Part shown: in pieces, positions 37,191 through 47,474 of the stretch | How positions within the stretch are numbered: position 1 is the stretch's first letter | How the letters are laid out: each line of letters starts with the position of its first letter | Assembly: GCF_025398195.1 (NCBI RefSeq) | Contig: NZ_JAODNV010000005.1 | Coordinates: 231,357 to 295,356, forward strand | DNA: 64,000 bases | From: Chelativorans petroleitrophicus | GTDB taxonomy: Bacteria; Pseudomonadota; Alphaproteobacteria; Rhizobiales; Rhizobiaceae | Direction: 5' to 3' | Translations under genes and position numbers: made by a program | The notes under the pieces: model-generated | Databases searched by the model: none | Seen by the model: the letters and a program-made list of their open reading frames with translations, nothing else | Told to the model about the DNA's origin: nothing

Positions 37191-40177
37191 GTGCCCGCCG
37201 CGCCACGGGTGGCGGTCTCATCGACCGCAGCCAGCCCATCCGTTTCACCTTCGACGGCAAGACCTACACGGGTTACGCTGGCGACACGCTGGCCTCAGCG
37301 CTCCTCGCCAATGGCGTCACGCTTGTCGGCCGCTCCTTCAAATACCACCGTCCGCGCGGCATTTTCACCGCCGGGATCGACGAGCCGAACGCTCTGGTGA
37401 CGGTGCTGAAGGATGGCGTGCGCGAGCCCAACATCCCGGCCACAGGGATCGAAATCTATGACGGGCTGACGGCCGAAAGCCAGAACCGCTTCCCCTCGCT
37501 CGAATTCGACCTTGCCGCCGTCAACCAGCTTGCCGGTCCGCTTTTCAGCGCGGGCTTCTATTACAAGACCTTCATGGGCCCCGTGATCGGCCCGTTGAAA
37601 GGCACACGGTTCTGGATGTTCTGCGAGCATTTCATCCGCCGCGCGGCTGGCCTCGGGCGGGCCGGCTACGAGAAGGACCCGGTCCGCTACGAGAAGATGA
37701 ACGCCTTCTGCGACGTGCTCGTCGTGGGTGCCGGTCCAGCCGGCCTGATGGCCGCCACGGAAGCCGCAAAGGCGGGAAAGCGCGTGATCCTGGCCGAGCA
37801 GGACCCGCGCCTTGGCGGCAGCGCCAACTGGTCGGGCGAGGAGATCGGTGGAAAGAAGGCGACTGAATGGGCGGAGGTGAAAGCCGCCGAGCTTACCGCC
37901 CTCGACAATGTGCAAATTCTCACGCGCACAACCGTGTGGGGCTATTACGACGGCAACAATCTCGCCGCCATCGAGCGCGTCACTGACCATCTGCCGGCCG
38001 CCCCCATAGGGGTGCCGCGCCACCGCCACTGGTCGATCCGGGCAGGCACCGTGGTTCTGGCTACGGGCGCTCTGGAAAGGCCCCTCGTCTTTCCCGGCAA
38101 CGACCGCCCAGGCGTGATGCTCGCCGGAGCGGCCGAACGCTATGCCCGCGAATTCGGCGTGCTGCCCGGGGAAAAGATCGCCGTCTTCACAAATAATGAC
38201 AGCGCCTATCGCGCCGCCGCGGCGCTGAAGGAGGCTGGGGCCGCCATCGTCGCTATCATCGACGTGCGCCCCGAGATTTCGCCGGCGGCCCGCGCGCTCG
38301 CCGAACAGGCGGGAATCGCTCCGCTAACGGGCCATGCCGTAACGGACACAGTCGGCAAGCGGCTGACCAAAGTGATGGTGCAGCATTTCGATGCCGCCAC
38401 CGGCCGGCTTTCCGGCGATCCGCGGCCGATCGAAGCCGATTGTCTCGTGGTCTCGGGCGGCTGGTCACCGGCCATTCACCTGGCAAGCCAGGCTGGCGGC
38501 GCTCCTGTTTGGGATGGCAAGCTCCAGGCCTTCCTGCCGCCCGAGCCGAACCAGAAATGGGTGGGTGCCGGCGCGTTCACCGGAGCGCTCACAACCGCCG
38601 AGGCCCTGAGCACCGGCCGCGACGCCGGGTTGAAGGCAACCGGCAAGAAGGCCTCGCGCGTCAAGCTTCCCGAAGTGGCGGCACCGGCGCTTGACCCCTT
38701 CCCCGCTGCCGTTTTCGAGATCAAGGCCAAGGGCAAGGCCTTTGTCGACCTGCAGCATGACGTGACCGCTGATGACGTGCGGCTCGCCCATCGCGAAGGC
38801 TTTGTCTCGGTGGAGCATCTCAAGCGCTACACGACTCTGGGCATGGCGACCGACCAGGGCAAGACCTCCAATGTACCCGGCCTTGCCATCATGGCCGATG
38901 CCCGGGGTCTGCCCATCGAGAAGGTCGGCACTACCCGCTTCCGCCCGCCCTTCTCGCCGATCTCCATCGGCTCGCTCGCGGCGGAGCGGCACTGGCGTTT
39001 CAAGCCCGACAGGCTGACGCCCATGCATGACTGGCACGTGAAACGGCGCGCGCGCATGATGGAGGCGGGGCTTTGGCACCGCCCCATGATCTATGGCGAG
39101 CCGGGTGAAACGGTTGAGCAGGCCTATGCCCGGGAAGCCGCCGCGGTCCGCCGCTCGGTGGGCATCTGCGATGTCTCCACCCTCGGCAAGATTGCCGTCA
39201 AGGGGCCGGATGCGGCCGGTTTCCTCGATCACGTCTATACCAACGTCTTCTCCACCCTGCCCGTCGGCAAGGCCCGCTACGGTCTCATGCTGCGGGAGGA
39301 CGGCATCGCGTTCGACGACGGCACGACATGGCGCCTTGGCGAGCATGAATTCCTGATGACCACCACCACGGCCAATGCCGGTAAGGTGATGCAGCATCTG
39401 GAATATTACCTCGATGTGGTCTGGCCGCAGCTCAAGGTGCACGTGACCTCGGTTACGGACCAGTGGGCGGGAGCGGCCGTGGCCGGCCCCAACGCGCGCA
39501 AGGTGCTGCAGGCCTGCGTCACCGGCACGGCAGTCGACAACGAAACCCTGCCTCACATGGGGATTGTGCATGGCGAGATCGCCGGTGCGCCGGTCATGAT
39601 CTGCCGCTTATCCTTCTCAGGCGAGCTTGCCTACGAGGTCTATTGCGGCGCGGGCCACGGCCGCCATGTCTGGGAGGCGCTGATGGCGGCAGGCGAGCCC
39701 TTCGGCATCACGCCCTACGGTCTGGAAGCGCTCGGCGCCTTGCGCATCGAGAAGGGCCATGTGACGGGCGCCGAAATCGACGGTCGCACCACCGCGCGCG
39801 ACCTTTATCTCGACTGGATGCTTTCCAAGAAAAAGCCCTTCATCGGCTCCGCCCTCATGGACCGCGAGGGGCAGATCGACTGGAGCCGCCTGCGCCTCGT
39901 CGGCGTGATCTCGCTCGACGGCCGGCCGCTTGGCGGCGGGGCGCACATTGTGGAGAAGGCCGACGGTAACGGACTCGGAACGAGCATCGGCCATGTCACC
40001 GCCTCGTGCTATTCGCCCGCCCTGCAAAAATATATCGGCCTGGCGCTGGTGCGTGGCGGCAAGGCGCGGCACGGCACGCGCGCCTTCCTGTCCGACCCGC
40101 TTCGCAAGCGCTTCGGACAGGTCGAGATCGTAAGCCACCATTTCTTCGATCCGGAAGGAAAGCGGTTGCATGGTTGA
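37187..40177 (+). CDS. soxA: Sarcosine oxidase alpha subunit
   Basis: 996-aa subunit. The N-terminus (IRFTFDGKTYTGYAGDTLASALLANGV) is the small fer2-like domain. An NAD-binding Rossmann domain follows near residue 180 (VLVVGAGPAGLMAATEAAKAGKRVILAEQD). The C-terminal third (from about 600) is the GcvT-like tetrahydrofolate domain with HDWHVKRRARMMEAGLWHRP and GLEALGALRIEKGHVTGAEIDG. Length is normal for the family. It overlaps soxD by 4 nt and soxG by 8 nt. Confidence 0.96.
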   Translation: MSARRATGGGLIDRSQPIRFTFDGKTYTGYAGDTLASALLANGVTLVGRSFKYHRPRGIFTAGIDEPNALVTVLKDGVREPNIPATGIEIYDGLTAESQNRFPSLEFDLAAVNQLAGPLFSAGFYYKTFMGPVIGPLKGTRFWMFCEHFIRRAAGLGRAGYEKDPVRYEKMNAFCDVLVVGAGPAGLMAATEAAKAGKRVILAEQDPRLGGSANWSGEEIGGKKATEWAEVKAAELTALDNVQILTRTTVWGYYDGNNLAAIERVTDHLPAAPIGVPRHRHWSIRAGTVVLATGALERPLVFPGNDRPGVMLAGAAERYAREFGVLPGEKIAVFTNNDSAYRAAAALKEAGAAIVAIIDVRPEISPAARALAEQAGIAPLTGHAVTDTVGKRLTKVMVQHFDAATGRLSGDPRPIEADCLVVSGGWSPAIHLASQAGGAPVWDGKLQAFLPPEPNQKWVGAGAFTGALTTAEALSTGRDAGLKATGKKASRVKLPEVAAPALDPFPAAVFEIKAKGKAFVDLQHDVTADDVRLAHREGFVSVEHLKRYTTLGMATDQGKTSNVPGLAIMADARGLPIEKVGTTRFRPPFSPISIGSLAAERHWRFKPDRLTPMHDWHVKRRARMMEAGLWHRPMIYGEPGETVEQAYAREAAAVRRSVGICDVSTLGKIAVKGPDAAGFLDHVYTNVFSTLPVGKARYGLMLREDGIAFDDGTTWRLGEHEFLMTTTTANAGKVMQHLEYYLDVVWPQLKVHVTSVTDQWAGAAVAGPNARKVLQACVTGTAVDNETLPHMGIVHGEIAGAPVMICRLSFSGELAYEVYCGAGHGRHVWEALMAAGEPFGITPYGLEALGALRIEKGHVTGAEIDGRTTARDLYLDWMLSKKKPFIGSALMDREGQIDWSRLRLVGVISLDGRPLGGGAHIVEKADGNGLGTSIGHVTASCYSPALQKYIGLALVRGGKARHGTRAFLSDPLRKRFGQVEIVSHHFFDPEGKRLHG

Positions 40178-40757
40178 GCGCGAATCTCCCCTCGGCGCGG
40201 CTTTTCGGCCCGGCAGGCACGGCAATCTGTCCGCCGGCCCCGGCCTGCGCATCAGCGAGGTCACACCCTCCGGCATCGCGGAGGCTGCCGCATGGCCCGG
40301 CATGAAGGCGGCGCTGGCCGAAGTGATCTCCAGCGTGACCGCCCTTTCCCTGTCCGCCGAACCCAATACCGGCGACGTGGGGCCGGAAAGCTCGGCCTTC
40401 TCCATCGGTCCCCAGCGCTTTCTGGTGACGGGCGGGGCGGATTTGCCCGCCCGGCTTGCCGCAGCCCTGCCGCTCGAAATCGGCACCGTGACCGATCTTT
40501 CACACGGGCGGACGGCGATTCGCATTGAAGGTGCGCGCGCAGGCTGGGTGCTTTCCAAGCTGTTCGCCATCGACTTTCATGCCGAGGCCTTTCCCCTCAC
40601 CGAGGGACGGGCGACCGTGCATCACGATATTTTCGCACAGATCCAGCGCATCAGCCCCAACGGGTTCGACATCTATGTCTTCCGCTCCTTTGCCCGGGCC
40701 TTCTGGCTGGAGCTATGCGAAGCGGCCGAGGAAGTCGGCTACGAGGTCGCCGGCTAA
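40170..40757 (+). CDS. soxG: Sarcosine oxidase gamma subunit
   Basis: 195-aa GcvT-like accessory subunit. FSIGPQRFLVTG, VTDLSHGRTAIRIEGARAGWVLSKL, FPLTEGRATVHHDIFAQIQRIS and FDIYVFRSFARAFWLEL match SoxG. It overlaps soxA by 8 nt, showing translational coupling. Ends the sox operon; a strong hairpin follows 100 nt downstream. Confidence 0.93.
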   Translation: MVERESPLGAAFRPGRHGNLSAGPGLRISEVTPSGIAEAAAWPGMKAALAEVISSVTALSLSAEPNTGDVGPESSAFSIGPQRFLVTGGADLPARLAAALPLEIGTVTDLSHGRTAIRIEGARAGWVLSKLFAIDFHAEAFPLTEGRATVHHDIFAQIQRISPNGFDIYVFRSFARAFWLELCEAAEEVGYEVAG

Positions 40758-40857
40758 GCAGAAAAAGTGGAAACCGGTTTCCGTCCGGTATTGCGCAAAG
40801 ACAATAGGTTGGATCCTGTCTGTGCGTCCGTGAAACACAGAAACGATCCATGAAAAT

Positions 40858-40890
40858 CGGCCCGGCAGGCAGCCGGGCCGGGTTAATTTT
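40858..40890 (+). terminator. Hairpin terminator after soxG
   Basis: CGGCCCGGC (40858-40866) and GCCGGGCCG (40872-40880) form a perfect 9-bp GC stem with an AGGCA loop, followed by GGTTAATTTT. It lies between the converging sox operon and the EF-hand gene. Just upstream, a stretch beginning AAAAAGTGGAAACCGGTTTCC resembles a dispersed rhizobial intergenic repeat. Confidence 0.65.
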
Positions 40891-40908
40891 GTACCTGCAA
40901 ACAGCAGC

Positions 40909-41466
40909 CTATTCCTCGGCCGGCGCCTCACCCGCTGGAGCCGCATCCCTCACGTGATGCCTGCCGTTCCTATGATGAGCGCGAAAGGCGGCACGTGGCC
41001 CCTCCCCGCGAGCGCCATGAAAATGCATCATCCGCCGCGCAAATCCGCTGCGCTGCAATTCCTCCCGGCTCACCTCGCCGTCATTGTTGCGGTCGAACAG
41101 GGCGAAACGCTTGTTCTGATGATCTTCGATCTCGGCGAGCGTGACGGTGCCGTCGCCGTCAATGTCGAGATAGCGCGCCGCGCGTTCTGCCCGGCGCTTG
41201 AAAGCGCGCTCCATCACATAGGTGAGCAGTTCGTCCTCGCTCAGCGTGCCGTCACCGTCGGCATCTGCCGCCCGCAGCATCTCCAGGCGCTCACCGCCGA
41301 ACTCGTCCGCCGCAATGGAGCCGTTGCCATCTACATCCAGCCGGTCGAACATCCCCATAGGACGGCGTTCGGTAGATTCAGGCGTGCCCCCCTCGCTCTG
41401 CGCGAACGCGGCAGTGCCGGCTGCCAGCGAAAGCGCGATCGCGGATATGAAAATCTTGCGAAGCAT
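40909..41466 (-). CDS. Periplasmic EF-hand calcium-binding protein
   Basis: 185 aa with a signal peptide (KIFISAIALSLAAGTAAFAQ, residues 4-23). Four calcium loops are seen in order: DVDGNGSIAADE, DADGDGTLSEDE, DIDGDGTVTLAE and DRNNDGEVSREE. The tail is His- and Pro-rich (HHRNGRHHV). The start ATG 41466 leads straight into the signal peptide. Such proteins are common in Rhizobiales and may buffer or sense periplasmic calcium. It diverges from the aminotransferase gene. Confidence 0.9.
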   Translation of the reverse strand: MLRKIFISAIALSLAAGTAAFAQSEGGTPESTERRPMGMFDRLDVDGNGSIAADEFGGERLEMLRAADADGDGTLSEDELLTYVMERAFKRRAERAARYLDIDGDGTVTLAEIEDHQNKRFALFDRNNDGEVSREELQRSGFARRMMHFHGARGEGPRAAFRAHHRNGRHHVRDAAPAGEAPAEE

Positions 41467-41660
41467 AGCGTACTCCTCGTGTTGTGCCGATGCCGAACGG
41501 CGAACGGCCAACTTTGTGCCACGAGCCACATTACGGCGCGCTTTCCGGGGAATTACATTTTCGTAACCCGCTCCAGCACGGACACTGCTTGCCGAGGGGT
41601 TGACATTCGGCATCCGGCGGAGGATCGCCTCATTGTAAGAGCAACAAGAAGCAGGTTCCC

Positions 41661-42848
41661 ATGCCCACACTCTCCAAGCGCATCACCGGCATCATGCCCT
41701 CCGGCAAGGATGGCTGGGAGGTCCACTTTGCCGCCCTCACCCGCAAGCAGGCGGGCGAGGACATTCTGATGCTCTCCGTGGGCGACCATGATTTCGACAC
41801 GCCGGCAGGCACGGTGGCGGCCTGTGTCCAGGCCCTGGAGCGCGGCCATCATCATTATATCCAGCTTGCCGGCCTTCCCCGGTTGCGGGCGGCGCTGGCC
41901 AAGCTTTCAACCGACTGCACCCGGCTTGAAACGACGCCTGAAGAGCTGATCGTCACCCAGGGCGGACAGGGCGCGCTATTCGCCGCCTGTCAGGGCGCGC
42001 TCGATCCGGGCGACCACGCCATCCTCATTGCGCCCTACTACGCCACCTATCCGGGAACCGTCCGCGCAGCAGGTGCCAGCTTCACCGAAATCGAAGCCAG
42101 CGCCGAGCGCGGCTTCGAGCCGGACCCGGAGATGATTGCGGCGGCGGTTCAGCCCGAAACGCGGATGATCCTGATCAATTCGCCCAACAATCCCACCGGA
42201 GCGGTCTATTCCCGCGAAACGGTGGAGGCCATCGCCGACATCTGCCGTCGGCATGACCTGTGGCTCCTGTCCGACGAGGTCTACTGGACGTTGCGCGGGT
42301 CGCGCGAGCACATCTCCCCGCGCGCCCTGCCCGGGATGAAAGACCGCAGCCTCGTCGTCAACTCGCTTTCCAAGAGCCATGCCATGACCGGCTGGCGCAT
42401 CGGCTGGCTGACGGGGCCCGCCGACTTTATCCGCCATCTGGTGTCGCTCAATATTGTCTCCAGTTACGGCATGGCGGACTTCGTCTCGCACGCTGCCGCC
42501 GAGGCCGTGGAAAAAGCCTATGGCGTGGCCGAAATCGCGGCCCGCTACCGCGACCGCCGCCGGGCGTTCCTAGACGCGATTCGCCATATCAATGGTGTGG
42601 CGGCGCGCGGATCGGAAGGCGGCATGTATGTCATGCTCGACATCTCGGCCGTGGAGCCGGACTGCGAAGCCTTTGCCTGGGAGCTGCTCGAGGCGGAAAA
42701 GGTCGCGGTTCTGCCCGGCACCAGCTTCGGCGCGGCCGGCGGTCACGTGCGCATCTCGCTGTGCCAGGAAGAACCCGTCCTACGCGAGGCGGCAGCCAGA
42801 ATCGGCCGCTTCATCGCCGGGCGTACGTCTAGGAAAGCAGCAGAATAG
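41661..42848 (+). CDS. Class I/II PLP aminotransferase
   Basis: 395 aa, fold type I. INSPNNPTGAVYSRE and LSDEVYW give the cofactor Asn and Asp/Tyr region; the Schiff-base lysine lies in VVNSLSKSHAMTGWRIGWL. Substrate range (aromatic, aspartate or alanine type) cannot be settled from sequence. ATG 41661 is the first codon of the conserved leader. No operon partner downstream; a 661-nt gap follows before nrdJ. Confidence 0.9.
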   Translation: MPTLSKRITGIMPSGKDGWEVHFAALTRKQAGEDILMLSVGDHDFDTPAGTVAACVQALERGHHHYIQLAGLPRLRAALAKLSTDCTRLETTPEELIVTQGGQGALFAACQGALDPGDHAILIAPYYATYPGTVRAAGASFTEIEASAERGFEPDPEMIAAAVQPETRMILINSPNNPTGAVYSRETVEAIADICRRHDLWLLSDEVYWTLRGSREHISPRALPGMKDRSLVVNSLSKSHAMTGWRIGWLTGPADFIRHLVSLNIVSSYGMADFVSHAAAEAVEKAYGVAEIAARYRDRRRAFLDAIRHINGVAARGSEGGMYVMLDISAVEPDCEAFAWELLEAEKVAVLPGTSFGAAGGHVRISLCQEEPVLREAAARIGRFIAGRTSRKAAE

Positions 42849-43509
42849 CCGCCTCGGCGAACCGCTTCTATAAGGCGCGGGCACGTCTCGAAGCATTGTC
42901 TTCCGGCGATGAAACCGGGGCCCGTCCGATCATTCCGAGCGCGCCTCCTTTGCCTCATCCCCGATATCCACATATGCGACGCACAAGATATAGCGGTCAC
43001 CATCTTGTCACAAACGATGGCTTGACGCCCCGAGCCGAGTCGCCTCTTATACGTTCTTAAGCGCCCGCTCATGGGCGCGGGTCGCAAGTTCGCAAGTCGG
43101 CCGGTCTTTCACTCTGTACCGCGTTCGCGCTCCCGCCCGTTGCCGCCACGGGCGGCGGCCTTGTGTTGTCTGTTTGGATTGGCGGCGGGGGCGCTTTGGT
43201 TCGGTATGGTAGGTGTGGCATAAGCATCTGGTTAATGCTATATTTAGTATTTGCCGCCACGCTCGCCACCAAATGATGTGACTCTCCATCGGAGAAATCG
43301 CAAGAAGCGTCGCGTCATTGTGGTTCAGCCGGCTCTCCCGGCCCTTGCCGCAACTCAGGGCAGGGCCGCGTGGCGTGGGAGAGGAACCGGATGAGCAGAG
43401 CCTCTGCGCCGGCATGGCGCGTGGTTGTGGGCAGAGCGGGGCCATCGTTCGATTGTGACGAGCATTGCCGCGCGATGGACGCTATATTTGGGATCGAAGA
43501 GGAACGAAG
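42849..43509 (+). promoter_or_regulatory. Long structured leader upstream of nrdJ
   Basis: No gene is seen in these 661 nt. A TTGACG (43022-43027) lies about 18-20 nt before CTTATACG, a plausible sigma-70 promoter. Hairpins follow: GCGCCC/GGGCGC at 43061-43078, and CGCCCG/CGGGCG near 43134-43158. GCTATATTT occurs twice, near 43236 and again about 25 nt before the ATG, and resembles half of an NrdR box. I found no B12-box of a cobalamin riboswitch. Confidence 0.4.
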
Positions 43510-46500
43510 ATGCGCATCGAACGCCGGTTCACGAAGGAAGGCCAGTCCCCTTACGCGGAGATCCCGTTCCGCAAGGCCGTAAGCGAGATCAGGAACCCGG
43601 ATGGCTCTGTGGTCTTCCGGCTCGAAAATATTGACGTGCCGGCGCAGTTCTCCCAGGTCGCAAGCGACATCCTGGCGCAGAAATATTTCCGCAAGGCCGG
43701 TGTGCCCGCGCGCCTGAAGAAGGTCGAGGAGAACGGCGTTCCCTCCTTCCTCTGGCGCTCGGTCGCCGACGAGGAGGCGCTGGCCGAACTGCCCGAGGAT
43801 CAGCGCTACGGTTCTGAGACCGACGCGCGTCAGGTCTTCAACCGGCTTGCCGGCACCTGGACCTATTGGGGCTGGAAGGGCGGCTATTTCGACACGGAGG
43901 CTGACGCGCAGGCCTTCATGGACGAGCTTTGCTACATGCTCGCCACCCAGCGCGCCGCGCCCAATTCGCCACAATGGTTCAACACCGGCCTCCACTGGGC
44001 CTACGGTATCGATGGCCCGGGTCAGGGCCACTATTACGTGGATCCCTTCACCGGTAAGCTCACCAAGTCCAAGTCGGCCTACGAGCATCCGCAGCCGCAC
44101 GCCTGCTTCATCCAGTCTGTCGCCGACGACCTCGTCAACGAGGGCGGCATCATGGACCTGTGGGTGCGCGAAGCGCGCCTCTTCAAGTACGGCTCGGGCA
44201 CCGGCTCCAACTTCTCCGCGCTGCGCGGAGAGGGCGAGAAGCTTTCAGGCGGCGGCAAGTCGTCCGGCCTCATGAGCTTCCTCAAGATCGGCGACCGCGC
44301 GGCCGGCGCCATCAAGTCGGGCGGCACCACCCGGCGCGCCGCCAAGATGGTAATCGTCGATGTGGACCATCCCGACATCGAGGAATTCATCGACTGGAAG
44401 GTGACCGAGGAGCAGAAGGTCGCCTCCCTCGTCACCGGCTCCAAGATCGTGAAGAAGCACCTCGACGCGATCATGAAGGCCTGCATCAACTGCGAGGGCA
44501 ACGGCGACGACTGCTTCGACCCGGCCAAGAACCCGGCGCTGAAGCGCGAGATCAAGGCCGCGAAGAAGAACGCGGTTCCAGAAAACTACATCAAGCGTGT
44601 CATCCAGTTTGCGCGCCAGGGCTACACGTCGATCGACTTCAGGACCTACGATACGGACTGGGATTCGGAGGCCTATCTCACCGTCTCCGGCCAGAACTCC
44701 AATAATTCCGTGTCCGTGAAGGACGATTTCTTGCGCGCCGTCGAGAATGACGGCGACTGGACGCTCATCCGCCGCACGGACGGCAAGCCGGCCAAGACGC
44801 TGAAAGCCCGGGATCTCTGGGAGAAGATCGGCTACGCCGCCTGGGCGTCGGCCGATCCGGGCCTGCACTTCAACACCACGATGAACGACTGGCACACCTG
44901 CCCGGCCGCAGGCCCGATCCGCGCCTCCAATCCATGCTCGGAATACATGTTCTTGGACGACACGGCCTGCAATCTCGCTTCGCTCAACCTGCTTGCCTAT
45001 CGCGGCAGGGACGGCAGATTCGACATCGAGGCCTATGAGCACTCCGTCCGCCTCTGGACCATCGTGCTCGAAATCTCGGTCATGATGGCGCAGTTCCCCT
45101 CGAAGGAGATCGCGAAGCTCTCCTACGAGTACCGCACGCTCGGTCTGGGCTACGCCAATATCGGCGGCCTGCTCATGACCTCCGGCATTCCTTACGATTC
45201 GGACGAGGGCCGGGCGATCTGCGCGGCCCTGACCGCCATCATGACGGGTGTGGCCTACGCCACCTCGGCCGAGATGGCTGCCGAGCTCGGCGCCTTCGCG
45301 GACTATGAGCGGAATGCGGAGCATATGCTGCGCGTCATCCGCAACCACCGCCGCGCGGCCTATGGCGAGACGGAGGGCTACGAGAAGCTTTCAATCAACC
45401 CGGTGCCGCTCAAGGCCGAAGACTGCCCGGACCCGGCGCTCGTCGAGCACGCGCGCGCTGCCTGGGATCGCGCGCTGGAGCTCGGGCAGAAGCACGGCTA
45501 CCGCAACGCGCAGGCCACCGTGATCGCGCCCACCGGCACGATCGGCCTCGTCATGGATTGCGATACGACCGGCATCGAGCCCGACTTCGCCCTGGTGAAG
45601 TTCAAGAAGCTCGCCGGCGGCGGCTATTTCAAGATCATCAACCGCGCCGTGCCCGAGGCGCTGCGCACGCTCGGCTACACGGAAGCCCAGATCGCCGAGA
45701 TCGAGGCCTATGCCGTTGGCCATGGCAATCTCGACCAGGCGCCTGGCATCAACCCGGTCACCCTTAAGGCCAAGGGCTTCACGGATGAGAAGATCGCCGC
45801 GCTTAACGCCGCGCTGAAGACGGCCTTCGACATCAAGTTCGCCTTCAACCAGTGGACGCTGGGTGCGGACTGGCTCAAGGAAACCTTCGGCTTCACCGAT
45901 GAGCAGCTTTCCGACTTCTCCTTCGAGCTGCTTCCCGCGCTCGGCTTCTCGAAGAAGGACATCGAAGCCGCCAACATCCACATCTGCGGTGCCATGACGC
46001 TTGAGGGCGCGCCGCACCTGAAGGAAGAGCACCTGCCCGTTTTCGACTGCGCCAATCCCTGCGGCAAGATCGGCAAGCGCTATCTTTCGGTGGAATCCCA
46101 TATCCGCATGATGGCCGCCGCCCAGCCCTTCATTTCGGGTGCCATCTCCAAGACCATCAACATGCCGAACGAGGCGACAGTCGAGGACTGCAAGAACGCC
46201 TACATGCTCTCCTGGAAGCTGGGGCTCAAGGCCAACGCGCTCTACCGCGACGGCTCCAAGCTCTCCCAGCCGCTCAACGCCTCGCTCATCGCCGATGACG
46301 GTGAGGACGAGGAGGAGGCAACCGAGGCCCTCCTCGCCCAGCCCGCGGCGGCGCGCGCCACGGAGGTCACCGAGAAGATCGTCGAGCGGGTGGTGGAGCG
46401 CGTCGTGCGCGAGCGCGAGAGGCTGCCCAACCGCCGCAAGGGATATACGCAAAAGGCGGTGGTCGGCGGGCACAAGGTTTACTTGCGCACCGGCGAGTTC

Positions 46501-47301
46501 GACGACGGGCGCCTCGGCGAGATTTTCATCGACATGCACAAGGAAGGTGCTGCCTTCCGCGCCATGATGAACAATTTCGCCATCGCCATCTCGATCGGCT
46601 TGCAATATGGCGTGCCGCTTGAGGAATTTGTCGATGCCTTCACCTTCGTGAAGTTCGAGCCGGCCGGCATCGTGCAGGGCAACGACGCGATCAAGAACGC
46701 CACCTCGATCCTCGACTATGTCTTCCGCGAACTTGCGGTCTCCTATCTCGGCCGCACGGACCTCGCTCATGTGGACATGTCGGACTTCGACAAGACGGCG
46801 CTCGGCCGCGGCATCAACGAGGGCAAGGCCATTCCCTTCTCCAAGGGGCTGACGCGCGGCGCCACGCCCCCCTTCAAGATCGTGAGCGGCAACGAGCCCA
46901 GGGGCGAGGCTGCTTCGCCCTCCCCTGCCCGCGCCCAGCCGGCGGCCGCCGTGGGCGGCTCCAATGTGCGCGCCATCTCCTCGGGCGCGACCGTGACGGC
47001 GCTGAAGCCCGCCTACCAGGGCCTTCAGGAGGAAGCCACGGCCTTCCGCCGCGACTATGAGGAGCGCGCGCGGGAACTCGCCCAGGAAGCCGCCGAGGAG
47101 GAAGGCCTCAACGCCCTCTTCACCGAGGAGGCAGCCAGCGAGGCGGCGGAAGCCAAGAAGGTCGAAACCCACCGCCGCCAGCAGGCGATCATGCAGGGTT
47201 ATACGGGCAACATGTGCTCAGAATGCCAGAACTTCACCATGGTCCGCAACGGCACCTGCGAGAAGTGCGACACCTGCGGAAGTACCAGTGGGTGCAGCTA
47301 A
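43510..47301 (+). CDS. nrdJ: Adenosylcobalamin-dependent ribonucleotide reductase (class II)
   Basis: 1263-aa class II enzyme reducing ribonucleotides to deoxyribonucleotides without oxygen dependence. Substrate-site and radical Cys region [21 protein letters not shown] (about residues 478-498) is present. C-terminal part has [44 protein letters not shown], and the tail is a cysteine-rich zinc segment ([16 protein letters not shown]). ATG 43510 is preceded by GAGGAACGAAG. Length is usual for Rhizobiales. It marks the last housekeeping gene before the accessory region. Confidence 0.96.
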   Translation: MRIERRFTKEGQSPYAEIPFRKAVSEIRNPDGSVVFRLENIDVPAQFSQVASDILAQKYFRKAGVPARLKKVEENGVPSFLWRSVADEEALAELPEDQRYGSETDARQVFNRLAGTWTYWGWKGGYFDTEADAQAFMDELCYMLATQRAAPNSPQWFNTGLHWAYGIDGPGQGHYYVDPFTGKLTKSKSAYEHPQPHACFIQSVADDLVNEGGIMDLWVREARLFKYGSGTGSNFSALRGEGEKLSGGGKSSGLMSFLKIGDRAAGAIKSGGTTRRAAKMVIVDVDHPDIEEFIDWKVTEEQKVASLVTGSKIVKKHLDAIMKACINCEGNGDDCFDPAKNPALKREIKAAKKNAVPENYIKRVIQFARQGYTSIDFRTYDTDWDSEAYLTVSGQNSNNSVSVKDDFLRAVENDGDWTLIRRTDGKPAKTLKARDLWEKIGYAAWASADPGLHFNTTMNDWHTCPAAGPIRASNPCSEYMFLDDTACNLASLNLLAYRGRDGRFDIEAYEHSVRLWTIVLEISVMMAQFPSKEIAKLSYEYRTLGLGYANIGGLLMTSGIPYDSDEGRAICAALTAIMTGVAYATSAEMAAELGAFADYERNAEHMLRVIRNHRRAAYGETEGYEKLSINPVPLKAEDCPDPALVEHARAAWDRALELGQKHGYRNAQATVIAPTGTIGLVMDCDTTGIEPDFALVKFKKLAGGGYFKIINRAVPEALRTLGYTEAQIAEIEAYAVGHGNLDQAPGINPVTLKAKGFTDEKIAALNAALKTAFDIKFAFNQWTLGADWLKETFGFTDEQLSDFSFELLPALGFSKKDIEAANIHICGAMTLEGAPHLKEEHLPVFDCANPCGKIGKRYLSVESHIRMMAAAQPFISGAISKTINMPNEATVEDCKNAYMLSWKLGLKANALYRDGSKLSQPLNASLIADDGEDEEEATEALLAQPAAARATEVTEKIVERVVERVVRERERLPNRRKGYTQKAVVGGHKVYLRTGEFDDGRLGEIFIDMHKEGAAFRAMMNNFAIAISIGLQYGVPLEEFVDAFTFVKFEPAGIVQGNDAIKNATSILDYVFRELAVSYLGRTDLAHVDMSDFDKTALGRGINEGKAIPFSKGLTRGATPPFKIVSGNEPRGEAASPSPARAQPAAAVGGSNVRAISSGATVTALKPAYQGLQEEATAFRRDYEERARELAQEAAEEEGLNALFTEEAASEAAEAKKVETHRRQQAIMQGYTGNMCSECQNFTMVRNGTCEKCDTCGSTSGCS

Positions 47302-47399
47302 TACTAATGTTACTCCTGCCCTGACGCGTCACTGAATCTCGCTCAACGTCAAGTTAGACTGCTCATTCGACACGCGAAGTCCGCTCACCTGATCACACA

Positions 47400-47429
47400 A
47401 CTTTCCGGGCTGCTCACTGCCCGGAAAGT
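47400..47429. promoter_or_regulatory. Perfect inverted repeat ahead of the CBASS operon
   Basis: ACTTTCCGGGC (47400-47410) is exactly mirrored by GCCCGGAAAGT (47419-47429) around the 8-nt loop TGCTCACT. It sits about 45 nt before the CD-NTase start and 100 nt after nrdJ. No T-run follows, so it is either the nrdJ terminator without a U tract or an operator for the CBASS genes. Confidence 0.5.
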
Positions 47430-47474
47430 ACTCTGCAGAACGAAACGTGAATTTCGCGGAGAGGACGAGAAGAG

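Noticed and set aside
42849..43509. Cobalamin riboswitch upstream of nrdJ
   Set aside because: I looked for the B12-box and the conserved core and saw neither; only generic hairpins are present.
43370..43582. Short + strand frame in the nrdJ leader
   Set aside because: Runs into nrdJ in another frame, no homology and no ribosome site.
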